Source: Actinomycetota bacterium
GTDB taxonomy: Bacteria; Actinomycetota; Thermoleophilia; Gaiellales; Gaiellaceae
NCBI GenBank assembly: GCA_013697465.1
Contig: JACCWU010000089.1
Location: forward strand, 1-7,815
Reading direction: 5' to 3'
Length of the DNA: 7,815 nt
A program made the translations under genes and the position numbers. Positions 1-5,170 of this stretch are shown here, in pieces (positions within the stretch are counted from its first letter, which is position 1; the number at the start of each line of letters is the position of its first letter). The notes under the pieces were generated by a model that made no database searches, had not been told where the DNA came from, and saw only the letters and a program-made list of their open reading frames with translations.

Positions 1-180
1 GAACGAGTCACCTTGCGTGTCGATCTCTCGCCCGCCGTGCGCCTCGAAGCACTCGCGCAGGATGCGCTGGTGATCCGAGAGGACGGTGTCGTACAGCCGG
101 CCGACCTGCTTCAGGAGCCGCGTCGACCCTTCGATATCGGTGAAGAGAAACGTGACGGTGCCGGTCGGCAGTTCAGCCAT
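1..180 (-). CDS. Class III adenylate/guanylate cyclase domain protein, N-terminal 60 residues (partial)
   Basis: The frame is open from an ATG at 180 to the window edge, so only the N-terminus is seen. Residues 8-21 read TVTFLFTDIEGSTR, the first strand of class III nucleotidyl cyclase catalytic domains, and D15 is the first metal-binding aspartate. GGREIDTQGDSF (49-60) matches the second metal site, with D58 as the second aspartate. The family makes cAMP or cGMP from ATP or GTP as a dimer in the cytoplasm. At the position of the substrate-specifying lysine in canonical adenylate cyclases (the K of K-T-x-G-D) this protein has D54, so substrate or activity may be non-canonical. An AAAGGG ribosome-binding site (187-192) lies 6 nt before the ATG. 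The catalytic domain starts at the extreme N-terminus, as in cyclases that carry an ATPase, TPR or regulator region behind it; that part lies outside the window. It is 140 bp downstream of the ABC ATPase on the same strand and need not be functionally linked. Confidence 0.9.
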   Translation of the reverse strand, partial: MAELPTGTVTFLFTDIEGSTRLLKQVGRLYDTVLSDHQRILRECFEAHGGREIDTQGDSF

Positions 181-199
181 CCCTCACCCTTTCCGCAGT

Positions 200-217
200 T
201 GGGCAATCCTATGCCCA
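200..217 (-). promoter_or_regulatory. Inverted repeat around a -10-like box in the cyclase leader (candidate promoter/operator)
   Basis: Read on the minus strand this is TGGGCATAGGATTGCCCA: two perfect 6-bp arms separated by exactly 6 bp. The spacer, TAGGAT (206-211), fits the actinobacterial TANNNT -10 pattern. A start about 7 nt later would leave a leader of roughly 19 nt containing the AAAGGG ribosome-binding site. No convincing -35 is visible. A repressor bound to the arms would cover the promoter, but this is inference and the site could be chance or an RNA hairpin. Confidence 0.3.
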
Positions 218-320
218 GCACCGCGCAGGCCGCCACGTGCTCTTCGAGCGACTGCTCACGGCGGCGTGACTTCGCGGGGCCATCTCCCGGCGCGCCAATC
301 ACACGGCCGGCGAGCCGACG

Positions 321-1541
321 CTACAGCTTGTCGTAGATGCCGAGACCCGTTTCGGGGTCGAAGAAGTGCAGACGCGTAACGTCTACCTCGAGCTCGAGCG
401 ACTGCCGCTCCCGGGCTTGGGTCTCTCGCTCGAGGCGAGCGACGAACGAGATCCCCGCCCCGCGAGCACGCTCCGCGGCCAGCCTGGCCTCCGCATCTTC
501 CGGTGCATCGGTCACGAGAGCCTCGACTACCTCCTTGGAGGCGACAGGCTCCCCGGGAACGTTGAAGTGAACGTAGACCTCGGAACCCATGTCCTCGCGG
601 ATGTCGCACACGATGGACAATCCCCGACCCTCGCTCCTCTCGCCGGCGAGAGCGGCGTCCTCCATGTCCTCCGGACGGATTCCCATGACGACCTGGCGGC
701 CCTCGAAGCCAGACAGCGCTGGACGGCGTTCTGCCATCGACGGCTCGAGCCGCAGCCGGTGGTCGCCGAAGCTCACCCACATGTCTCCGTCCGACCGGGT
801 GATGTCCGCCATCACCACGTTCATCGCGGGAGAGCCGATGAACTCGGCGACGAAGAGGTTCCGGGGACGTTCGTAGAGCACTTGCGGAACGTCGACCTGC
901 TGCAAGAGGCCGCCTCTCATCACCGCGACGCGATCGCCCATCGTCATCGCCTCGGTCTGGTCGTGGGTGACGTAGACGGTCGTCACGCTCAGGTCTCGCT
1001 GTAGACGCGCGATCTCCGCACGCATCTCGACGCGAAGCTTGGCGTCCAGGTTCGAGAGCGGCTCGTCCATCAGGAACGCCTGCGGCTGGCGGACGATCGC
1101 GCGACCCATGGCGACGCGCTGCCGTTGCCCACCGGAGAGCGTCCGCGGCTTTTTCTTCAGCGCGTCGGTGAGGCCGAGGACGACCGCCGCCTCGCGCACG
1201 CGGCTCTCGATTTCCCGCCGGGGGACGCCGCGCATCTTGAGCGCGAAGCCCATGTTGTCCAGCGCGTTCATGTGCGGATAGAGCGCGTAGTTCTGGAACA
1301 CCATCGCGATGTCGCGGTCCTTCGGAGGTAGATCGTTGACGACGTTGCCTTCGATCTTCACCGTCCCGGAGGTAATCGTCTCCAGGCCGGCGATCATCCG
1401 CAGAGCCGTTGTCTTGCCACAGCCGGACGGCCCCACGAAGACGACGAACTCCCCATCGCCTATCTCGAGGTCGAGGCCCGTCAGCGCCTCTGTCCCGTCG
1501 GGGTAGACCTTCGTCAGCTTGTCAAGTGTGATCTCCGCCAC
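321..1541 (-). CDS. Sugar ABC transporter ATP-binding protein, MalK/UgpC (CUT1) type
   Basis: This is a 406-residue cytoplasmic ATPase that powers a carbohydrate importer. Visible motifs are Walker A GPSGCGKT (37-44), Q-loop Q83, signature LSGGQ (135-139), Walker B AFLMDEP (155-161) with catalytic E160, D-loop SNLD (163-166) and switch H193. A C-terminal TOBE/regulatory region (about 238-396) contains MGIRPEDM (286-293) and GSEVYVHF (319-326). The protein is longer than the usual ~360-370 residues because of a charged, Ala/Glu/Arg-rich insert around 332-380. I chose the GTG at 1541 because GGGAGG (1547-1552) lies 5 nt upstream and the protein then begins AEITLDKLTKVY, as the family does. The same frame stays open to an ATG at 1676, but those 45 residues are unlike the family and would overlap the divergent permease. 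It faces away from the two permeases and the binding protein and most likely serves them. Related ATPases can energise several importers, so exclusivity is not certain. Confidence 0.95.
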   Translation of the reverse strand: MAEITLDKLTKVYPDGTEALTGLDLEIGDGEFVVFVGPSGCGKTTALRMIAGLETITSGTVKIEGNVVNDLPPKDRDIAMVFQNYALYPHMNALDNMGFALKMRGVPRREIESRVREAAVVLGLTDALKKKPRTLSGGQRQRVAMGRAIVRQPQAFLMDEPLSNLDAKLRVEMRAEIARLQRDLSVTTVYVTHDQTEAMTMGDRVAVMRGGLLQQVDVPQVLYERPRNLFVAEFIGSPAMNVVMADITRSDGDMWVSFGDHRLRLEPSMAERRPALSGFEGRQVVMGIRPEDMEDAALAGERSEGRGLSIVCDIREDMGSEVYVHFNVPGEPVASKEVVEALVTDAPEDAEARLAAERARGAGISFVARLERETQARERQSLELEVDVTRLHFFDPETGLGIYDKL

Positions 1542-1579
1542 GCCGTCCTCCCGGAAACTATTAGCATCGCACGAGTCGG
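1542..1579. promoter_or_regulatory. 38-bp divergent spacer between ATPase and permease genes
   Basis: Both halves of the transporter must be expressed from this short gap or from promoters inside the neighbouring coding ends. On the plus strand TAGCAT (1562-1567) fits TANNNT and would give a start near 1574, an almost leaderless mRNA. That agrees with the lack of a clear ribosome-binding site before the ATG at 1580. No -35 is recognisable. On the minus strand the ATPase ribosome-binding site GGGAGG occupies 1547-1552, so its promoter must lie further right, probably inside the start of the permease gene. Shared control of both directions is inferred only. Confidence 0.3.
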
Positions 1580-2557
1580 ATGGAGGCCGAGTCCGCTGCC
1601 GGAGGGGCGCCGAGCACACGTCGTTGGCGACATGCGCTCGAAGATCGCCGCGTTCTCGCGCCGCTGCTGATCGCACCGGCGGTCATTTTCATCGTGCTCG
1701 TCGTCGGCCTCCCGTTCGGCTGGGCGATCTACCTGAGCCTGACGGACGCGATCGGCGGCTCACTGAGCGGGAACTGGGTTGGCTTCGACAACTTCACGAA
1801 TGCCTGGTCGGACGACAACTTCCAGAAGGCGCTTCGCAACACGCTGATCTTCACATTCGCTTCCCAGATCATCGTCGTGATCGGGGCAGCGATTCTGTCC
1901 GCCTTTCTCGTCCGAGACTTCCGCGGCAGGTGGATCGTTCGCTTCCTCATCGTGCTGCCGTGGGCCGCACCGGTCGTCCTCTCGACGATCACGTGGCTCT
2001 GGATCCTCGACTCGCTCTACAGCGTCCTGAACTGGACGCTCGACAGGCTCCATCTGGACAACGCGCTCGTCTGGCTCTTCGACGTCACGCGCTTCGAGGA
2101 GGGGGCGCAGGTGCCGCTCCAGTGGCTCGGGCGGCCGAACCTGGCTCTTGCCGCGATCACACTCGTCCACGCGTGGCGCATCCTTCCGTTCGCAGTGGTC
2201 ATCTTCATCGCCGGCCGTGCGTCGATCCCGAACGAGGTCGAAGACGCGTCGAAGATCGACGGCGCGACCGGGCTGAAGAAGCTCTGGTACGTCGACCTCC
2301 CGCTGCAGCTTCCGATCGCGCTCGTGGCGGTGCTCTTCGGGATCGTCTTCACCGCCGGAGACTTCGCAGTCGTCTACATCCTCACCGCGGGGGGACCGTT
2401 CAACTCGACGCAGGTGCTGCCGACCTGGGCCTTCCAGATCGGGATCAACTCCGGCTCCCTGGGCGAGGGGGCCGCCATCTCGCTCTACCTCTTCCCACTT
2501 CTCGTCGTCGTCACCGTCGCGATGCTCTTCTTCGCGCGCCGGGCCCAGGTGAGCTAA
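1580..2557 (+). CDS. Sugar ABC transporter permease, MalF/UgpA type
   Basis: This 325-residue inner-membrane protein is one of two channel subunits of a CUT1 importer. Six hydrophobic segments are visible at about 25-53, 88-110, 118-145, 188-211, 244-270 and 296-318. The EAA loop that docks onto the ATPase is at 219-241 (EVEDASKIDGA, then LP), with the conserved G228. A periplasmic-type loop (about 54-87, SLSGNWVGFDNFTNAW) between the first two segments is typical of the MalF-like partner. The ATG at 1580 is the first possible start after an in-frame TAG at 1562. The region before it has no good ribosome-binding site, so leaderless or weak initiation is possible. The gene ends in TAA, 16 bp before the second permease, and both read as one operon with the binding protein. 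The substrate cannot be deduced; a disaccharide, polyol or glycerol phosphate is possible. Confidence 0.95.
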   Translation: MEAESAAGGAPSTRRWRHALEDRRVLAPLLIAPAVIFIVLVVGLPFGWAIYLSLTDAIGGSLSGNWVGFDNFTNAWSDDNFQKALRNTLIFTFASQIIVVIGAAILSAFLVRDFRGRWIVRFLIVLPWAAPVVLSTITWLWILDSLYSVLNWTLDRLHLDNALVWLFDVTRFEEGAQVPLQWLGRPNLALAAITLVHAWRILPFAVVIFIAGRASIPNEVEDASKIDGATGLKKLWYVDLPLQLPIALVAVLFGIVFTAGDFAVVYILTAGGPFNSTQVLPTWAFQIGINSGSLGEGAAISLYLFPLLVVVTVAMLFFARRAQVS

Positions 2558-2573
2558 TGAGAGAGCTGACTTC

Positions 2574-3437
2574 ATGACGTGGCGCCAGAAGGGGCTGACG
2601 TACCTCGTCGTCGGGCCGTTCGCGATCGTTCTCGCGTTCCCGTTCTACCTCGCGCTGGTGACGATGTTCAGAACCGACGCCGACCTTGCCATCCAGACAC
2701 ACACGCCGTACGTCGTAAACGACGCGGAAGGGAAGCTCCACTGGGACTTCTGGAACGACGCCACCACTGAGCACGTCGGTTTTCTCTTCAACGACACGAA
2801 CTACCCGCAGTGGCTCCTGAACACGCTCCTCGTCGGCGCTGCCGTCGTCGCCATCACGCTGCTCCTGGCGATGCCGGCCGGTTATGCGCTCGCGCGGCTC
2901 GCCGGCGGATGGGGACAGAGCGCGGGGATAGGCATCTTCCTCGTCTATCTCATTCCACCGACGCTGCTGTTTCTGCCGCTCTCCCGGATCGTCACCAACC
3001 TCGACCTGAAGGACTCGCTGTGGGCACTCATCCTCGTCTACCCATCCTTCACGATCCCGTTCGCGACGTGGCTCCTGATGGGGTTCTTCAAGACGATTCC
3101 GCAGGAGCTCGAGGACGCAGCGCTCGTCGACGGCTGCTCACGGCTCAAGGCGCTCTACCGGATCGTTCTCCCCATCTCGCTCCCGGGCATCCTCACCGTC
3201 GTGATCTTCACGTTCTCGCTCTGCGTCAACGAGTTCATCTACGCGTTCACGTTCATCTCGTCCTCCGAGCAGCGAACCGTCTCGGCGGGAATCCCGAACG
3301 ACCTCATCCGCGGGGACGTCTTCTTCTGGCAGTCGCTCTTGGCGGCGACGCTCATCCCGTCGATCCCACTTGCGCTCCTCTACAACGCATTTCTCGACCG
3401 CTTCATCAAGGGCTTTACAGGCGGCGCTTTCAGGTAG
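2574..3437 (+). CDS. Sugar ABC transporter permease, MalG/UgpE type
   Basis: This 287-residue membrane protein is the second channel subunit. Hydrophobic segments lie at about 8-30, 82-107, 117-138, 147-169, 203-226 and 254-274. The EAA loop is at 178-200 (ELEDAALVDGC, then VLP), with G187. The C-terminus FIKGFTGGAFR resembles the RF(V/I)xGLTxGA tail common in MalG-type permeases. An extended loop (about 34-80) after the first segment contains HTPYVVNDAEGKLHWDFW, longer and more charged than in minimal MalG proteins. The ATG at 2574 has GAGAG (2561-2565) 8 nt upstream. The gene is co-oriented with the first permease (16 bp gap) and the binding protein (30 bp gap). A six-codon ORF bridges it to the preceding gene and may couple translation. 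Confidence 0.95.
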   Translation: MTWRQKGLTYLVVGPFAIVLAFPFYLALVTMFRTDADLAIQTHTPYVVNDAEGKLHWDFWNDATTEHVGFLFNDTNYPQWLLNTLLVGAAVVAITLLLAMPAGYALARLAGGWGQSAGIGIFLVYLIPPTLLFLPLSRIVTNLDLKDSLWALILVYPSFTIPFATWLLMGFFKTIPQELEDAALVDGCSRLKALYRIVLPISLPGILTVVIFTFSLCVNEFIYAFTFISSSEQRTVSAGIPNDLIRGDVFFWQSLLAATLIPSIPLALLYNAFLDRFIKGFTGGAFR

Positions 3438-3455
3438 AGAATCGAGGCGAGAAGA

Positions 3456-3463
3456 AAGGAGGT
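3456..3463 (+). promoter_or_regulatory. Strong Shine-Dalgarno sequence of the solute-binding protein gene
   Basis: AAGGAGGT is a full match to the anti-Shine-Dalgarno sequence and ends 4 nt before the GTG at 3468, which fixes that start. It is much stronger than the sites of the two permeases, fitting the excess of binding protein over channel that such importers need. Confidence 0.85.
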
Positions 3464-3467
3464 CACG

Positions 3468-4883
3468 GTGTCAGAAGCTTCAGACGAGTTCGAGGCCCAC
3501 AACTCGCCGCTGACCCGCAGCGACCTGGTGAAGAGGGCGGGGGCTGCTGCGTTCGCCGTCAGCATGTTCGGCGCCCTCCCGGAGAAAGCCCTCGGCTTCT
3601 ACGGTCCGCTGCGCTTCAAGAACAAGCAACTCTCCGGCGAGCTCCGCATCATGACGTGGGCCCACTTCGTCCCGGCCTACGACGTGTGGCTCGACCAGAC
3701 GTACGCCAAGCAATGGGGCGAGGCGAACGACGTCGAGGTCAAGATCGACCACATCAACAACGCGCTGCTCTTCAGCACGGGGTCGGCGGAGGTGGCGGCT
3801 CAGAGCGGCCACGACCTCTTCTGGTTCATCTCTCCGCCGTCGTCGTTCCAGAAGCAGGTCCTGCCCGTCAACGACCTCGTCCAGGAGGTCACGAAGAAGC
3901 TCGGGCCGATGTCGAAGGTGGCCAAGAAGAGCACGTATAACCCGAGGACGAAGAAGTTCTTCGGCTTCCCCGAGACCTACGCGCCCGACCCGGTGCAGTA
4001 CCGGAAGAGCTATCTGCAGGAAGCCGGCGTGAGCCTGAACACCTGGGAGGACGTGCGCAAGGGAGCCGCGAAGCTCAAGCAGATCGGCCACCCGGTCGGT
4101 CTCGGCATGTCGAACGAGATCGACTCGAACATGCTGCTCACCTCACTCCTCTACTGCTACGGCGGCTTCATCCAGAACGAGGAGAACAGGATCGTCTTCG
4201 GGCAGGGCTCGAACAGAAAGGGCGCGATCGAGGCGCTGGAGGTCATGCGGGACATCTACCGCAACGGCATGACCGACGAGGTATTCGCCTGGACCGCAGC
4301 ATCCAACAACCAGGCCTTCCTCGCCGGCAGGCTCTCGATGGCGCTGAACGCGATCTCGATCGTGCGCTCCGCAGAGAAGTCCGGCAACCAGGTGCTCGCA
4401 GACGACACCTGGCTCGCGTCCATCCCACGGGGTCCCGTGATGCGCCTGGGGAACGAGCACGTCATGGGCGTCTACGTCATCTGGAAGTTCGCGAAGAACA
4501 AGGAAGCGGCGAGGAAGTACCTCATCGACCAGCAGCTCAACTACCGGCCGCACTTCGTTCGCAGCGAGTACTACAACTTCCCACCGTGGACGGGAGCGAT
4601 CAAGGGCGGGTTCGAGACCATCCGCAAGATGGCCGCGCAAGACACGCACAAGCCGAAGGGGAAGTACACGGTCCTGACGACGATCGCGGAGAAGTTCACG
4701 ACGAATCCCGGCCATCCGGGGCACACGAACGCGGTGATCGACGAGATCTTCCAGACGTGGATGCTCCCGCAGATGTTTGCTCAGGTCGCGCAGGGAAAGA
4801 CCGACCCGGCCGATGCGGTCAAGGCGTTCGACACCAAGGCGAAGCAGATCTACCGCAAGTGGAAGGCCCAGGGGCTCGTGTAA
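3468..4883 (+). CDS. Extracellular solute-binding protein, family 1 (sugar ABC importer)
   Basis: This 471-residue protein should capture the substrate outside the membrane and hand it to the two permeases. After a basic, hydrophobic N-terminus (LTRSDLVKRAG at 16-25, then AAAFAVSMFGAL to 37) comes a mature domain with ELRIMTWAHFVPAYDVW (58-74), AAQSGHDLFWF (110-120), NTWEDVRKGA (191-200), NNQAFLAGRLSMALN (280-294) and NEHVMGVYVIWKFAKNKEAARKYL (split across 329-352). That is the fold order of family 1 binding proteins, and the length is at the upper end of their range. The signal is odd: it resembles a Tat signal (S/T-R-x-D/F-L-x-K) but has no twin arginine, and there is no lipobox cysteine, so secretion route and anchoring are unclear. 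The GTG start is set by a perfect Shine-Dalgarno sequence. The gene stands last in the operon, after both permeases, whereas binding protein first is the more common order. The ligand is unknown. Confidence 0.93.
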   Translation: MSEASDEFEAHNSPLTRSDLVKRAGAAAFAVSMFGALPEKALGFYGPLRFKNKQLSGELRIMTWAHFVPAYDVWLDQTYAKQWGEANDVEVKIDHINNALLFSTGSAEVAAQSGHDLFWFISPPSSFQKQVLPVNDLVQEVTKKLGPMSKVAKKSTYNPRTKKFFGFPETYAPDPVQYRKSYLQEAGVSLNTWEDVRKGAAKLKQIGHPVGLGMSNEIDSNMLLTSLLYCYGGFIQNEENRIVFGQGSNRKGAIEALEVMRDIYRNGMTDEVFAWTAASNNQAFLAGRLSMALNAISIVRSAEKSGNQVLADDTWLASIPRGPVMRLGNEHVMGVYVIWKFAKNKEAARKYLIDQQLNYRPHFVRSEYYNFPPWTGAIKGGFETIRKMAAQDTHKPKGKYTVLTTIAEKFTTNPGHPGHTNAVIDEIFQTWMLPQMFAQVAQGKTDPADAVKAFDTKAKQIYRKWKAQGLV

Positions 4884-4884
4884 C

Positions 4885-4948
4885 ACCGAGCTTCGGTCCG
4901 ACGAACTGAAGGCCCCGGCGACGGGCCCTGGCGTCTCGGAGGGAGACG
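4885..4948 (+). terminator. Cluster of three small hairpins after the binding-protein gene (candidate terminator)
   Basis: Starting one base after the TAA there are three perfect inverted repeats in a row: ACCGA-3-TCGGT (4885-4897), GGCCC-7-GGGCC (4911-4927) and CGTCTC-5-GAGACG (4932-4948). None is followed by a T-run, so this would be a U-tract-less terminator or an mRNA 3'-end stabiliser. The position, at the end of an operon facing a convergent gene, supports termination; the short stems keep confidence low. Confidence 0.35.
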
Positions 4949-5022
4949 ACCTCCTGGTCCCCGAACCCCGTGCCAAGAGTGTCAGGCGGCGGTGATCGAC
5001 ATGGAGAATGAGCCCGTCGGCT

Positions 5023-5128
5023 GAAGACTAGAACATTGTCGTTCGCGGCCGTCTCGGGCACGACCTGCAGTCTCCCAATGGTCGACCACCTTGCCGTTCT
5101 CGTCGAAGCGAACGATGTCGGGATTCTG
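5023..5128 (-). pseudogene. Frameshifted C-terminal remnant of a SnoaL/NTF2-like protein
   Basis: On the minus strand from 5128 the spacer reads QNPDIVRFDENGKVVDHWET. After one extra base at about 5068, the +1 frame continues QVVPETAANDNVLVF to 5023. Together these match the C-terminus of SnoaL-like (NTF2-fold) proteins, as I remember it: DIFR-(D/E)-x-GKIVEHWDVxQxVPE-x-xANDNxMF. Only the last ~35 residues remain. Nothing similar is found between 5129 and the end of the WD40 gene at 5171, and there is no stop at the expected end, so the fragment is truncated, frameshifted and unlikely to be expressed. Intact relatives are small cytoplasmic proteins of about 120-150 residues, mostly of unknown function. 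A sequencing error could explain the frameshift but not the missing N-terminal three quarters. It suggests that the boundary after the WD40 gene is an old recombination joint. Confidence 0.7.
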
Positions 5129-5144
5129 GCCCACTCCTCGCCTC

Positions 5145-5160
5145 CCGCCAGCTCTGGCGG
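5145..5160 (-). terminator. Hairpin just after the TIR-WD40 gene (candidate terminator)
   Basis: On the minus strand CCGCCA-GAGC-TGGCGG forms a perfect 6-bp GC-rich stem with a 4-nt loop, beginning 10 nt after the stop codon at 5171. No T-run follows. A second, stronger hairpin (5193-5211) lies just inside the coding end, so the transcript's 3' end would be heavily structured. Confidence 0.35.
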
Positions 5161-5170
5161 CAGTGGAGGA

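Noticed and set aside
256..269. TCACG-GCGG-CGTGA hairpin after the ATPase gene as terminator
   Set aside because: Five base pairs, no T-run, 52 nt from the stop codon: easily chance in GC-rich DNA.
1555..1560. Minus-strand TAGTTT as -10 box of the ATPase gene
   Set aside because: It fits TANNNT, but a start about 7 nt later would fall inside the GGGAGG ribosome-binding site and remove most of it.
1542..1676. Upstream extension of the ATPase frame to an ATG at 1676
   Set aside because: The 45 extra residues do not resemble ABC ATPases, would overlap the divergent permease, and the GTG at 1541 has a good ribosome-binding site.
1760..2575. Long minus-strand frame opposite the first permease
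   Set aside because: Composition is highly charged Arg/Glu/Asp, typical of a GC-rich antisense shadow, and the plus strand encodes a clear permease.
4143..4976. Long minus-strand frame opposite the binding-protein gene
   Set aside because: No recognisable domain and shadow-like composition; the plus strand codes for a clear solute-binding protein.
4940..4990. tRNA-like stretch (ggggttcggggacc on the minus strand)
   Set aside because: No cloverleaf can be drawn; the only nearby stem (CGTCTC/GAGACG) has a 5-nt loop without the T-loop consensus.
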